Made by a program: the position numbers and the translations under genes. Shown in pieces: positions 43,101 to 52,318 of a DNA stretch of 64,000 nt. Each line of letters starts with the position of its first letter. The first letter of the stretch is position 1. Origin of the DNA: Streptomyces gelaticus (GTDB lineage Bacteria > Actinomycetota > Actinomycetes > Streptomycetales > Streptomycetaceae); contig NZ_BMTF01000004.1 of the NCBI RefSeq assembly GCF_014649535.1, positions 112,397 to 176,396 of the forward strand. Direction: 5' to 3'. Below the pieces are notes generated by a model. It ran no database searches. It saw nothing but the letters and a program-made list of their open reading frames with translations, and was not told the DNA's origin.

Positions 43101-43838
43101 TCAGACGCCGCAGCCGGGCGCCGACCAGTAGTGCGAGGGGCCCTGGTTCACGTGGATGTGATCGTTGTGGCCGGGGTATCCCGGGCCGAGGATCCCGTTG
43201 AAGCCGTGGTTGCGGGCCTGCTTGGCGAGGGTGCACAGGGAGTGCGGTCCGGCGCCGAGGTCGGCCGCGTCGCCGTACATGTGACGGCTGTTGGACGCGC
43301 CGCCGACCGCGCTGTTGCAGGACGCGGAGCGGAAACCGCTGGTGATCCGGATGGACTGGTCACCGAGCGCGTGCCGCAGCGCCTCCAGCTTCCACATGGT
43401 GCTCAGCGCGTTGGCCTTCGCCGTGCCCGCCGCGACGGCACCACCCGCCCAGGTCGAATTGCACTGGTTGTGCTCGGCGTACGTGAAGTGCACCGGGGTG
43501 CAGTCGTTGTCCTGGAGCTCGTAGATCTTGGCCTGGGTGGCCGGGCCCGCGATGCCGTCCGCGGCGAGGCCGTAGGCGGCCTGGAAGCGCTTGACGGCAG
43601 CGGTGGTGGCCGGCCCGTAGGAGCCGTCGATGGCGAGTACGGAGTTGTAGCCGGGGTAGCCGGCCACCCGGATCTGGAGCTGGACGACGTCGTTGCCGGT
43701 GGCGCCGGGCGACAGGGTGCGGGTCCAGGTGTAGCAGCCGTCGGCCTGTGCGGTGCCGGCGGTCACCACGGCACCACCCACGGCGAAAGCCATGGTCATG
43801 ACAAGCCCGAGCAGAAGTCGTGCGGTACGTCTGAGCAT
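43101..43838 (-). CDS. Secreted M15A-type D-Ala-D-Ala carboxypeptidase with PG-binding domain
   Basis: The 245-residue secreted protein has a signal peptide (MLRRTARLLLGLVMTMAFAV, cleavage near AQADG) and a peptidoglycan-binding_1 domain (about 45-105; GNDVVQLQIRVAGYPGYNS, AIDGSYGPATTAAVKRFQAA). An M15 zinc peptidase domain follows with RITSGFRSASCN, SNSRHMYGDAADLG and GHNDHIHVNQG (two His and Asp as zinc ligands). It trims cell-wall stem peptides. ATG at 43836-43838 after GGGAGC. Confidence 0.9.
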   Translation of the reverse strand: MLRRTARLLLGLVMTMAFAVGGAVVTAGTAQADGCYTWTRTLSPGATGNDVVQLQIRVAGYPGYNSVLAIDGSYGPATTAAVKRFQAAYGLAADGIAGPATQAKIYELQDNDCTPVHFTYAEHNQCNSTWAGGAVAAGTAKANALSTMWKLEALRHALGDQSIRITSGFRSASCNSAVGGASNSRHMYGDAADLGAGPHSLCTLAKQARNHGFNGILGPGYPGHNDHIHVNQGPSHYWSAPGCGV

Positions 43839-43948
43839 GAGGGGGCTCCCTGCCGTGAGGAGGTATGGGGAGAGAGCCTGTCGGACGAGTCGACGCGCGT
43901 CAACCACCCACGGATCAATGGTGATTGACAGTCACTCGCGGGTGAAGC

Positions 43949-43991
43949 CCGACGGGCCCGGTCCCCCTCGCGGAAGGACCGGGCCCGTCGG
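43949..43991. terminator. Long hairpin terminator after def
   Basis: Sixteen-base perfect arms (43949-43964 and 43976-43991) flank an 11-base loop, 16 bases after the def stop. Confidence 0.85.
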
Positions 43992-44006
43992 CAGCCGGGT
44001 GCGCGC

Positions 44007-44645
44007 TCAGTCGTTCGGCACGATCTCGTAGCGCGGCGTGTTCTCCGCCATCTGCCGCAGCGCATCCTTGCGGTCCCGCTTCGAGAGCCGGTCGATGTAC
44101 AGGTAGCCGTACAGGTGGTCCGTCTCGTGCTGGAGGCAGCGTGCGAAGTAGCCGCTGCCCCGGACCTTGACCGGGTTCCCCTTGGCGTCCTGTCCGCGAA
44201 CCACCGCGTAGTCCGGGCGGGCCAGCGAGGCGTACGCCGTCGGGACGGAGAGGCAGCCCTCGTTGGAGTCGTCGAGGACCCGGTCCTCGGGCGCCAGCTC
44301 TTCGAGCACCGGGTTGCAGACCGCGCCCACGTGCCGCACGCCCTCGTCGTCGGGGCAGTCGTAGACGAAGACCTTGAGGTCGACACCGATCTGGTTGGCG
44401 GCCAGGCCCACGCCCTCCGCCGTCCGCTGGCTGGCGAACATGTCGTCGATCAGCCGGGCCAGCTCGTCGTCGAACTCGGTGACGTCCTTGCACTCCTTGT
44501 GGAGCACGGGGTTGCCCACGACCGTGATCGGACGGGAGGTGCCGCGCTCGCGATGCGCCGCCTCACGCGCCTCGCAGTCCTCGGTGTCCACGACGAAACC
44601 CTCGTCGTCGACGCTGATCTGCTCGTCCGTCTCCTGCTGCGCCAT
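44007..44645 (-). CDS. def: Peptide deformylase
   Basis: The metalloenzyme removes the formyl group from nascent N-termini. All three motifs are present: [17 protein letters not shown] (Cys ligand) and QHETDHLYG (HExxH). The 212 residues include a 40-residue acidic N-terminal extension ([20 protein letters not shown]) not found in E. coli Def but common in actinobacteria. It sits alone between the M15 peptidase and TPR genes. Confidence 0.97.
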   Translation of the reverse strand: MAQQETDEQISVDDEGFVVDTEDCEAREAAHRERGTSRPITVVGNPVLHKECKDVTEFDDELARLIDDMFASQRTAEGVGLAANQIGVDLKVFVYDCPDDEGVRHVGAVCNPVLEELAPEDRVLDDSNEGCLSVPTAYASLARPDYAVVRGQDAKGNPVKVRGSGYFARCLQHETDHLYGYLYIDRLSKRDRKDALRQMAENTPRYEIVPND

Positions 44646-44737
44646 GTCCGCCGTACGCCTTCCTCAAAACCCGAAACCCGGCCATACCTGAAACCCGGCC
44701 ATCCGACAGTCCCGGGCCCGGGGCACCGGGCACCGCG

Positions 44738-44768
44738 ACCGGTGCCCGTACAGCCTACGGGCACCGGT
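44738..44768. terminator. Terminator of TPR gene
   Basis: Thirteen-base perfect arms (44738-44750 and 44756-44768) around CAGCC, overlapping the stop of the minus-strand TPR gene. Confidence 0.8.
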
Positions 44769-45760
44769 CAGCAGACTTCTTCGAGATCCCGCCACTCGCG
44801 GCTGTCCGGGCTGTCCGCCACCCAGCCGTCCAGCAGACCGCGCACCAGCCCGGCCGGCGCCGCTATCCCGCACTCCCGCTCGGGCACCCACAGCTCACCG
44901 GCGGTGCGGTGGCCCAGCGGGCCCGGATGCCCCGGCTCGCTGTGGTCGTGCGGATCGAGGTGCTCGCCGTCGCCCTCGTCGCTCTCCATCCGGCTCTCCG
45001 AGCAGGCCCGGCAGAGCAGCCGCACGGAGGACGACCAGTCCTCGGCGGCGAACCCGGCGTCGGACGCCAGCTGCTCCAGCGCGTCCCGGTCCGCCTCGGT
45101 GGCCGCTTCCAGCAGCACCACCCAGGTCGGCACGGGGGACGGCGCCCACAGCTCGATCTCGTCGAAGACGGGGTACGAGGGCCCCGCCGCGGTGACCCGC
45201 TCGCCGTTCGGCACCCCGTCGTGCAGGACGACCTCGCCCCAGCGGCGGCCGGACGACGGCAGCGGAATGGAGAGCACCTCCATCCGGGCCGGATCCAGCC
45301 TGCGGCCCCAGACCACCTCGGCCTCGCCCTCCGGCGACAGCCGTACCGCGGCGCTGCCCAGCTCCATCCCGACCGGCTCGCTGTTGGCCGCGGAGGTGTG
45401 CTGGCCGGCGCCCGGCACCTTCAGGCCGTACGCCTGCCAGGCCCGGCGGGCCAGCGGCCAGTCCTGCAGCGCGGTGGCGGCGATCCCGACGTTCCACCAG
45501 TCGGGAGCGCCGGATTCCTTGTCGAGCAGCGCGACGGCCCGCAGGCCCGCGGCTCTCGCCTGTTCCCAGTCATGCCGGAACTTGTGCAGCAGCGCCAGGT
45601 TGAACCACGACTCCGAGAGCCAGGGCTCCAGGTCCGCCGCACGTGTCAGCAGCGCGCCCGCGTCCTCGTACCGGCCGTCGCCGATCAGCGTGAACGCGCG
45701 GTCCGTGGCCTGCCGCCAAGAGGCGGAGGGCCGATGCCGTACCTTCCCGAAGATCCTCAC
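44768..45760 (-). CDS. Tetratricopeptide repeat protein
   Basis: The 330-residue soluble protein has two to three TPR-like helix pairs near residues 15-115 (AFTLIGDGRYEDAGALLTRA, SWFNLALLHKFRHDWEQARA, WWNVGIAATALQDWPLARRA) and a long beta-rich C-terminal domain with acidic stretches (ESDEGDGEHLDPHDHSEPGH). It ends with conserved Cys/Trp features (LWVPERECGIA). GTG at 45758-45760 chosen for the conserved start VRIFGKVRHRPSASW; an ATG 51 bases upstream is possible. Function unknown. Confidence 0.8.
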   Translation of the reverse strand: MRIFGKVRHRPSASWRQATDRAFTLIGDGRYEDAGALLTRAADLEPWLSESWFNLALLHKFRHDWEQARAAGLRAVALLDKESGAPDWWNVGIAATALQDWPLARRAWQAYGLKVPGAGQHTSAANSEPVGMELGSAAVRLSPEGEAEVVWGRRLDPARMEVLSIPLPSSGRRWGEVVLHDGVPNGERVTAAGPSYPVFDEIELWAPSPVPTWVVLLEAATEADRDALEQLASDAGFAAEDWSSSVRLLCRACSESRMESDEGDGEHLDPHDHSEPGHPGPLGHRTAGELWVPERECGIAAPAGLVRGLLDGWVADSPDSREWRDLEEVC

Positions 45761-45851
45761 GATTCCCGCCCGTCCCGACTGGACACCCTCATTTTCCGCT
45801 CTTCTTCGCATCCAACCATGCCGGGCCGGACGCTCGCTCATTACCCATCGG

Positions 45852-47111
45852 TTACCCGGGCAGGACCGGGGCCCGACCGCCCCGGGCCAGGACCCTGGCC
45901 AGTGATTCCACGACTTCGGGCTGATAGTCGTGGGCGGTCCCGAGCCTGAGTTGTTCCAGTGCGCCCAGCGGCCCGATGAGACTTTCCCCGCACAGGTCGT
46001 CGTATGCGTTGACGACCCTGACGATCCTGGCGGACAACGGCTGCTCGCGATAGGGGTCGGCCTGCCGTTCCACGACGACGGCGACCTCGGTGGCCACCCC
46101 GGTCTGCCGCACCACGGCCCCGCCGAGCAGCGCGATGCGGCGCTGCTCGGCGGCGGGCAGGGTGGCCGTGGCCCCGTCCGGGACCGGGTCGACCAGCGAG
46201 AGCTGGCCGATGTCATGCATCAGGGCGGCGTGCTCCAGCACGGTCAGCCGGCTCCCGGAGAGACCCAGCTCGCGGCCGACGGCCCGGCAGAGCACCGCGA
46301 CCCTGCGGGCATGCCCGTGCGGGGTGTACCCGGCGATCTCGGTGGACCTGGCGAGCGAGGCGATGGTCTGCCGGTAGGTGGTGCGCACGGCGACGAACCG
46401 CCGGAACGAGACATGGGTCAGCAGCAGCGGTACGCACAGGACGGGCAGTGCCCAGAGCCCGGCGACGGCCACCCCGAGGGCCATCACGACCCCGGTCGCA
46501 CAGACCGCCGACCCGATACCGATGAGACCGCGCAGCTCGTCCCGCAGGAGCGGCGGGTAGGGGTGGCGGGTGCGCGAGCGCAGCAGCAGGGCCGCGAGCA
46601 CGGCGTCGCACAGCGCGGTCAGGACGAGGATCAGGAGCAGCACCAGCACATAGGAGGGACCCTCGCCGAACCGGCTGCCGGTGCGGCCGCTGTTGTACAG
46701 GGGCTGGAAGCACACGGCGGCGAAGGCGACGGTCAGGACGCGGCGGGCCACCCGGTCGAGTGCCGGTGCGGTGCCGCGCGCCACATGCGGCACGCAGGCC
46801 GCCAGTTGTGCCGCGACGAGCACGGCGATCACCTGGGGGACGCCGTGCGAGGTCGGTTCGCCGCCGCTGCGGCCGAGGAGGGCGTACGCGAGCGCTCCGG
46901 CGGCACCGAGCGGTGCCGGCTCCCGCTCCCCCGGCAGCGCGCGCCATCGGGCCAGTTCGCCCACCGTGATGAGCACCCCGAAGGCGAGCGCGTGGCCCGG
47001 GTCGTGGAGGCCGTACCAGAGGGTGTGGCCGAGCCCGGCGGCGGCGAGCAGGGCCGCGGCGCCGCGGACGGCCAGGACGGCAGGGGGTGGCTGTGCCCCG
47101 GCCCGGGTCAT
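45852..47111 (-). CDS. Membrane protein with degenerate HD domain
   Basis: The 419-residue protein has six to seven membrane helices (about residues 12-235), then a cytoplasmic HD domain: STEIAGYTPHGHARRVAVLC, VLEHAALMHDIGQLSLVD, VVVERQADPYREQPLSARIV. The HD dyad is kept, but the GYP motif is absent. Its start overlaps the stop of the upstream HD-GYP gene (ATGA), so both proteins are probably made as a pair. Role in cyclic dinucleotide turnover is possible but unproved. Confidence 0.82.
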   Translation of the reverse strand: MTRAGAQPPPAVLAVRGAAALLAAAGLGHTLWYGLHDPGHALAFGVLITVGELARWRALPGEREPAPLGAAGALAYALLGRSGGEPTSHGVPQVIAVLVAAQLAACVPHVARGTAPALDRVARRVLTVAFAAVCFQPLYNSGRTGSRFGEGPSYVLVLLLILVLTALCDAVLAALLLRSRTRHPYPPLLRDELRGLIGIGSAVCATGVVMALGVAVAGLWALPVLCVPLLLTHVSFRRFVAVRTTYRQTIASLARSTEIAGYTPHGHARRVAVLCRAVGRELGLSGSRLTVLEHAALMHDIGQLSLVDPVPDGATATLPAAEQRRIALLGGAVVRQTGVATEVAVVVERQADPYREQPLSARIVRVVNAYDDLCGESLIGPLGALEQLRLGTAHDYQPEVVESLARVLARGGRAPVLPG

Positions 47112-48562
47112 CCGCGGTGGTCCGCGTGCGACGGCGGACCGGGCGCCGCGCCGAGCCCGTCCGGCGACGGCTGCGGCGGGGGTACGCGGTCGAGTCCGCC
47201 GGACGGCCCGGGACGGTCCGGGACGGCCTGCGCGCTCTCGCCGCGGGGCCCCGGGACCCCGGGCCCGTCCGCCGTCCCTGCCGTCGTCACCGCCGACCAG
47301 CCGTGCTGGTCGAGACCGCGCACCAGCGCCCGGACCATCTGCGGGTCGAACTGCGTGCCCGCGCACCGCTTCAGCTCCTCCAGCGCGGCCGGCACCGGTC
47401 TCCCGCGCCGGTACGACCGGGTCGAGGTCATCGCGTCGAAGGCGTCCGCCACCGCGACGACCCGGGCGAGCTCCGGGATCTCGCGCCCGCTGAGCCCGTA
47501 CGGATAGCCGCTGCCGTCGAGCCGTTCGTGGTGGTGCAGGATCGCGGCCCGCGCCTCGCCGAGGAAGCCGATGCCGCGGACGATCTCGTGCCCGTACTCC
47601 GGATGCAGTTCGATCACCTGTCGTTCCTGGGGCGTGAGCGGTCCGTCCTTGCGGAGCACCCGGGTGGGGACGCCGAGCTTGCCGACGTCGTGCAGGATGC
47701 CCGCGAACCGGACGACCTCCAGGCGGTCCGGGTCCATGCCCAGTTCGCGGGCGATGAGGACGGAGGCCCGCCCGACCCGTTCGCTGTGGCCGCGGGTGTA
47801 CGTGTCCTTGATGTCGACGGCCTGCACCAGCGCCCTGATGGTGGCGCGGTGGGCGGCGTGCTCGCGGTGGTACTGGGCGAAGACCCAGCAGGAGATGTAC
47901 ACCGGCAGCAGGACGATGAGCGCGGAGAGCGGACCGTGGGGGCCGCGCCACAGGACCGCCATCATCAGCCCGGCGAGTCCGTGCACCAGATGCGGTCCCA
48001 GCGAGCGGGTCAGCAGTCCGCTCCAGGCACGCCGCAGGGGCAGGCGTTCGGCCACGACCAGGATGGAGCCGTCCAGCGCGGTCAGCACGAGGCTGAAGGC
48101 CAGGGCGGCGGCGCAGGCGGGCAGGATCGCGTGGGGCAGGTCGGGGAGCCGGCCGGCGCCGCCGAGCGTGGCGGTGCCGCCGAGGAGTCCGTGTACGGAC
48201 GAGGCCGCCCAGACGGTGACGGCGAGCTGCGCGGCCCGCCAGACCCGCCGGGCGGCGACGGGCGGCTGTTCCACCGGGCCGACGAGGGCTCCGGGTACGG
48301 CGACGAGGGTGGCCGCGGCGGGCGGCAGCAGGAAGGCGGCGGCGAGCAGCAGCGGAAAGAACGATCCGGCACGGATCGGCACGGAGCTGCCGAAGAAGGG
48401 GCAGCGTCCGGGGAGTTCACAGACCAGATAGAGCCCGGTGAGCAGGGCGACGGTCGCCCACGGGGTTCCCGCACCGCTCCGCAGGGCGGGGAGCGCACAG
48501 CAAAGGGCGCCCACCGCGGCCGCCGGAATGTACGCGCGCGCCGCCCCGCGTGTGGCTCTCAC
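47108..48562 (-). CDS. Membrane HD-GYP domain phosphodiesterase-like protein
   Basis: The 484-residue protein has an N-terminal membrane domain of about seven helices (residues 10-215) and a cytoplasmic HD-GYP domain at about 225-400. Motifs: DIKDTYTRGHSERVGRASVL, FAGILHDVGKLGVPTRVL, HHERLDGSGYPYGLSGREIP. The complete HD and GYP signatures suggest cyclic-di-GMP or related nucleotide hydrolysis. The last 80 residues are Pro/Gly-rich and disordered. GTG start after GAGGGG. Directly downstream of the rsrA gene on the same strand (137-base gap). Confidence 0.88.
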   Translation of the reverse strand: MRATRGAARAYIPAAAVGALCCALPALRSGAGTPWATVALLTGLYLVCELPGRCPFFGSSVPIRAGSFFPLLLAAAFLLPPAAATLVAVPGALVGPVEQPPVAARRVWRAAQLAVTVWAASSVHGLLGGTATLGGAGRLPDLPHAILPACAAALAFSLVLTALDGSILVVAERLPLRRAWSGLLTRSLGPHLVHGLAGLMMAVLWRGPHGPLSALIVLLPVYISCWVFAQYHREHAAHRATIRALVQAVDIKDTYTRGHSERVGRASVLIARELGMDPDRLEVVRFAGILHDVGKLGVPTRVLRKDGPLTPQERQVIELHPEYGHEIVRGIGFLGEARAAILHHHERLDGSGYPYGLSGREIPELARVVAVADAFDAMTSTRSYRRGRPVPAALEELKRCAGTQFDPQMVRALVRGLDQHGWSAVTTAGTADGPGVPGPRGESAQAVPDRPGPSGGLDRVPPPQPSPDGLGAAPGPPSHADHRG

Positions 48563-48699
48563 CCGCTCGGCCCGCCCCTCACCATGGTCAATGGAGGCGC
48601 CACGCTAGCGAGTTGTGCGACCCTTCGAGCCTCAATGAGCCCGATTAGCACATTCGGGTGATTCGGTGACGGCGGCCGGTACCGCCCGGCCGCCGGGTG

Positions 48700-49020
48700 T
48701 CACTCCTTGGCGGCGGACGGCTGTTCGCTCGGCGCTGCCGTCACGTCCTGCTCGGGGACGGCCTGCCCCGAGCGGATCAGGTCGATCCGGCCCATGACCT
48801 TGGACCGCAGATCGCTGGGCACGTCGTCCTGGCCGCAGCAGCGCTTCACCAGCTTCTTGACCGCCTGCTCCAGGCCGTACTTCTCCAGGCACGGGGAGCA
48901 CTCCTCGAAGTGCACCTCGAACTTGGTGCAGTCGCTGTCGGGCATCTCGTGGTCGAGGAACTCGTAGAGATGATCGAGGACTTCCGAGCAGTCCGTCTCA
49001 TGCGGCTCTCCGCAGCTCAT
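48700..49020 (-). CDS. rsrA: Zinc-binding anti-sigma factor RsrA
   Basis: RsrA binds SigR and releases it when its cysteines form disulfides. The 106 residues contain Cys11, His37, Cys41 and Cys44 ([10 protein letters not shown]), the zinc ligands and redox triggers of the ZAS family. Its ATG overlaps the sigR stop (ATGA), so the pair is made together. Length and cysteine positions equal those of S. coelicolor RsrA. Confidence 0.97.
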   Translation of the reverse strand: MSCGEPHETDCSEVLDHLYEFLDHEMPDSDCTKFEVHFEECSPCLEKYGLEQAVKKLVKRCCGQDDVPSDLRSKVMGRIDLIRSGQAVPEQDVTAAPSEQPSAAKE

Positions 49021-49859
49021 GAGCCCGAGCCTTTCCGATCGTCCGACTCTCCGGCACCGGCCGGGACGAGCCCGCGCTCACGGGCGTAGTCCTCCAGCAT
49101 GCCGCGCAGCTGGCGGCGGCCCCGGTGCAGTCGGGACATCACCGTACCGATGGGAGTCCCCATGATGTCCGCGATCTCCTTGTAGGCAAAGCCCTCGACA
49201 TCGGCGAGATACACGGCGATGCGGAACTCTTCGGGGATCGCCTGCAGTGCGGACTTCACGTCGGAGTCGGGCAGGTGGTCGAGCGCCTGCGACTCCGCGG
49301 AGCGCAGACCGGTCGACATGTGCGACTCGGCACGCGCCAGCTGCCAGTCCTCGATCTCCTCGGCGGCGCTGCGCTGGGGTTCGCGCTGCTTCTTGCGGTA
49401 CGAGTTGATGAACGTGTTGGTGAGGATGCGGTACATCCACGCCTTGAGGTTGGTGCCCTCACGGAACTGGTGGAAGGAGCCGTACGCCTTGGCATACGTC
49501 TCCTGGACCAGGTCCTCGGCGTCCGCGGGGTTGCGCGTCATGCGCAGCGCGGCCGAGTACATCTGGTCGAGGTAACCGAGCGCGTCCCGCTCGAAGCGCG
49601 CGTTGCGCTCGGCGGGCGTCTCCTGTGCGCGGCCGTCGTCGGTCCCCGTGTCGGTCCCAGTGACCGGACCCACCTCCTCCAACGCTGTGGCGGAGCCGAA
49701 ACCGGACCCGCTCGAATCGGAGAATAGTCGACCTTGCTTCGAGACGGGCTGTCGTTCCGATCCGCCCAGCGCCCGCTCGGGAGTGGTCTTGGCCGCATGC
49801 AGCACCGTCCACTCCAGGTCAGCGGCGTTCGAGCGGCGCGGGCAGATGGTCGAACCCAT
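49017..49859 (-). CDS. sigR: Thiol-oxidative-stress sigma factor SigR (with long SigR' form)
   Basis: The ECF factor has region 2 ([40 protein letters not shown]) and region 4 ([39 protein letters not shown]). The ATG at 49857-49859 (GAGAGGGAG upstream) gives a 280-aa form. A GTG at 49671-49673 (GGAGGA upstream; start [10 protein letters not shown]) gives the standard 218-aa form. S. coelicolor makes both; the longer SigR' is unstable and amplifies then shuts off the response. Coupled to rsrA. The upstream promoter matches the SigR consensus exactly. Confidence 0.96.
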   Translation of the reverse strand: MGSTICPRRSNAADLEWTVLHAAKTTPERALGGSERQPVSKQGRLFSDSSGSGFGSATALEEVGPVTGTDTGTDDGRAQETPAERNARFERDALGYLDQMYSAALRMTRNPADAEDLVQETYAKAYGSFHQFREGTNLKAWMYRILTNTFINSYRKKQREPQRSAAEEIEDWQLARAESHMSTGLRSAESQALDHLPDSDVKSALQAIPEEFRIAVYLADVEGFAYKEIADIMGTPIGTVMSRLHRGRRQLRGMLEDYARERGLVPAGAGESDDRKGSGS

Positions 49860-49909
49860 GCGACGGACTCCCTCTCCACGTACGACGTTGTTGTACCGAT
49901 GACAGCCAC

Positions 49910-49936
49910 AACAGTGGCCCCCCGCGCAACATTCCC
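49910..49936 (-). promoter_or_regulatory. SigR-dependent promoter (sigRp2)
   Basis: On the minus strand GGGAAT (49936-49931) and GTT (49912-49910) are 18 bases apart, the exact SigR consensus GGAAT-N18-GTT. It lies about 50 bases before the long SigR' start and so expresses the unstable form upon thiol oxidation. Confidence 0.9.
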
Positions 49937-49945
49937 GGGGTGTAC

Positions 49946-50623
49946 TCACACGAGGGCGGCCAGCCATCCGGTCACGGCGGCGGTCAGGACGCCCATCGCC
50001 TCGCCCTGGCCCGGACCGGCCTTCTTCGGCACGGCGAACCCGTGGTCGCCGTACGGCACTTCGGCGATCTCGTAATCTCCCGGCGGGAATTCGGCGGGCC
50101 GCCCGAAGGGATCGCGGCCGCCCTGCACGACGAGGGTGGGCACACCGGTGCCGAGGAGCTCGTCCGCGCGGGACTTCTCCGGCCTGCCCGGAGGGTGCAG
50201 CGGGAAGCCGAGCGCGAGCACGGCGCGGGCACCGAGCTCCGCGGCGGTCCGGCAGGCCACCCGGGCCCCGGCGCTCCGCCCGCCCGCCACGACGGGCGGC
50301 CCGGCGGCGGCGAGCGCGGGCCACAGCCCCCGCCATCCCGTGTCCAGGGTCTTCGGGGCGGGTGCGAGCCGCTTCCCGGCGACCCTCCACGGCTGCTCCA
50401 CCAGGGCTACGGTCACCCCGTGAGCGGGCAGTCCGGCGGCCAGGGCCTGGAGGTCGCGGGCTTCGATGCCGCCGCCGGCGCCGTGGCCGAGGGCCAGCAC
50501 CAGCCGCGCGCTCCGCGCCTTGGTCGTGCCCGTCGCGGGGAACCAGCTGATCCTGGCCGGTCCGGCATCGGTGTCGACCGTTTCGACCGCCTCGGGCCGG
50601 CGGCCCGTCTCTGTAGTACTCAC
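49946..50623 (-). CDS. Alpha/beta-hydrolase family protein
   Basis: The 225-residue hydrolase has [20 protein letters not shown] at the oxyanion hole, [14 protein letters not shown] with the nucleophile Ser, [15 protein letters not shown] near the Asp and YGDHGFAVP with the His. It resembles the KANL3/Tex30-like dienelactone-hydrolase relatives. The GTG at 50621-50623 has GGGGAGG nine bases upstream. Substrate unknown. Confidence 0.86.
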   Translation of the reverse strand: MSTTETGRRPEAVETVDTDAGPARISWFPATGTTKARSARLVLALGHGAGGGIEARDLQALAAGLPAHGVTVALVEQPWRVAGKRLAPAPKTLDTGWRGLWPALAAAGPPVVAGGRSAGARVACRTAAELGARAVLALGFPLHPPGRPEKSRADELLGTGVPTLVVQGGRDPFGRPAEFPPGDYEIAEVPYGDHGFAVPKKAGPGQGEAMGVLTAAVTGWLAALV

Positions 50624-50648
50624 GTACCCCATCCTCCCCGCCGGGGGC

Positions 50649-51464
50649 TCAGAAGAGCGTGCCCACCTCCGGCGCGGCCAGCTCTTCCAGCAGTTCGGGG
50701 CCGTTGTTGCGGACATTGCTGACGGCCGTGGCCACCGGGTAGGCCCGCATCAGCCCGCCCGGCGGGGGTGCGAGCAGGGCCCTCAGCTCCTCGACGTCGG
50801 TGCGCGCGGGGTCGAGCCAGGCGTCCCATCGGTCCGGGGTCAGCATCAGCGGCATCCGGGGGTGGATGTCGGCGAGCGTGGCGGGACCGTCGGCGGGGGC
50901 GACGGCGAGCGGGGTGGTCTCCGCCTCGGTCGTGATCACCGAGCAGGTCACCCACCAGGCCATCGGGTGGTCGTCCGGCAGCGTCCGGTCGCGCCAGAAC
51001 TCGTACAGCCCGGCCATCGCGAAGACCGATCCGTCGGCGGGCGTCACGAAGTACGGCTGCTTGCGCGGGCGCTTCTTCTTCCCCTTCTCCTCCAGCTGCC
51101 GTTCGTCGGCGCCGGTGACCCACTCGTAGTAGCCGTCGGCGGGCAGGATGCAGCGCCGGGAGACGAAGGGGCGACGGAAGGACGGCTTCTCGTGGACGGT
51201 CTCCGCGCGGGCGTTGATCATCCGCGCGGCGCCTTCCGGGGACTTCGCCCAGGACGGTACGAGCCCCCACTTCAGCGCACGCATCTGGCGAACCGGACGC
51301 GGGTCGTCTGCGTCTTTCAAGGGGCGCTCCAGTACGGCGTAGACCTCCTTGGTGGGCGCCACGTTCCAGTCGGGCACCAGGGCCTCGGCCGGTTCCCACT
51401 TCTCGACCTGGAAGAGTCCGGTCAGGTCCTCGGGCCGCCGACTCGCTGCATACCGTCCGCACAT
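50649..51464 (-). CDS. SRAP-domain DNA-protein crosslink protein (YedK/HMCES)
   Basis: The 271-residue protein is the complete SRAP domain. It begins MCGRYAAS, where Cys2 becomes the catalytic residue that crosslinks abasic single-stranded DNA. Other conserved sites: WNVAPT (Asn), NARAETVHEKPSFR (Glu), LADIHPRMPLML (His). It shields abasic sites at replication forks. Lys/Arg-rich loop EEKGKKKRPRKQP is inserted. It stands alone. Confidence 0.94.
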   Translation of the reverse strand: MCGRYAASRRPEDLTGLFQVEKWEPAEALVPDWNVAPTKEVYAVLERPLKDADDPRPVRQMRALKWGLVPSWAKSPEGAARMINARAETVHEKPSFRRPFVSRRCILPADGYYEWVTGADERQLEEKGKKKRPRKQPYFVTPADGSVFAMAGLYEFWRDRTLPDDHPMAWWVTCSVITTEAETTPLAVAPADGPATLADIHPRMPLMLTPDRWDAWLDPARTDVEELRALLAPPPGGLMRAYPVATAVSNVRNNGPELLEELAAPEVGTLF

Positions 51465-51541
51465 AAGTGCCAGACTGCCACGACCGCCACGCCGGCCGGA
51501 CGCCGATACCGCAAGCCGAACCGCAAGGAGCCGCCCACGTC

Positions 51542-52255
51542 ATGAACAGCACCGATCTGGGCAATCTGTGGGACCGCGTCTTCGGTACCCAGCCCGCCCC
51601 CGAGCAGTGGCTGGTGGTGGTGACGGGCACGCTCGCGCTGATCGCCGTCGTACCGAACCCGATATGGCGGCTGGCCCGCAACGCGATCACCATCGCGCAC
51701 GAGGGCGGACACGGGCTGATCGCACTGCTCACCGGACGGCAGCTGTCCGGCATCCGGCTGCACTCGGACACCAGCGGCCTGACCGTCAGCCGCGGCAAGC
51801 CCACCGGTATCGGCATGGTCCTCACTGCGGCCGCCGGCTACACCGCCCCGCCGCTGCTGGGCCTGGGCGGCGCGTGGCTGCTGGCCGACGGCAGGATCAC
51901 GCTGCTGCTGTGGGTGGCCACCGCGCTGCTCGCGGTGATGCTGGTGATGATCCGCAACGTGTACGGGGCACTGACGGTGATCCTCACCGGCTCGGCCTTC
52001 CTGCTGGTGTCCTGGCTGGCCTCGTCCGCCTGGCAGTCGCTGTTCGCGTACACCGTGGTCTGGTTCCTGCTGCTCGGCGGCGTGCGCCCGGCCTTCGAGC
52101 TCCAGTCCAAGCGGCGGTACGGCGGTGCGCCGGACTCGGACGCGGACCAGCTGTCGCGGCTGACGAACGTACCGGCCGCGCTCTGGCTCTTCCTCTTCCA
52201 CGCGGTGTCGCTGTGCTCACTGATCGGTGGCGGGCGCTGGCTGCTCGGCAGGTGA
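51542..52255 (+). CDS. M50-family membrane metallopeptidase
   Basis: The 237-residue integral membrane protein has six hydrophobic helices and the zinc motif ITIAHEGGHGLIALLTGRQ in the second. The second half carries an Asn/Asp-like ligand region (MIRNVYGALTVILTGSAFLL). It resembles the short M50B-like family of actinobacteria. Substrate unknown. ATG at 51542 with weak ribosome site; aroA follows 63 bases downstream. Confidence 0.85.
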   Translation: MNSTDLGNLWDRVFGTQPAPEQWLVVVTGTLALIAVVPNPIWRLARNAITIAHEGGHGLIALLTGRQLSGIRLHSDTSGLTVSRGKPTGIGMVLTAAAGYTAPPLLGLGGAWLLADGRITLLLWVATALLAVMLVMIRNVYGALTVILTGSAFLLVSWLASSAWQSLFAYTVVWFLLLGGVRPAFELQSKRRYGGAPDSDADQLSRLTNVPAALWLFLFHAVSLCSLIGGGRWLLGR

Positions 52256-52318
52256 GCACGGGTGGCGGCAGAGCCGGTGAAAGCTGCCGTGCTCGCCGGA
52301 CGCTCTAAAGTGAGATCC

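Noticed and set aside
44680..44700. Short direct repeat GAAACCCGGCCAT as a CRISPR-like unit
   Set aside because: Only two copies, no regular spacer and no cas genes; probably a chance duplication.
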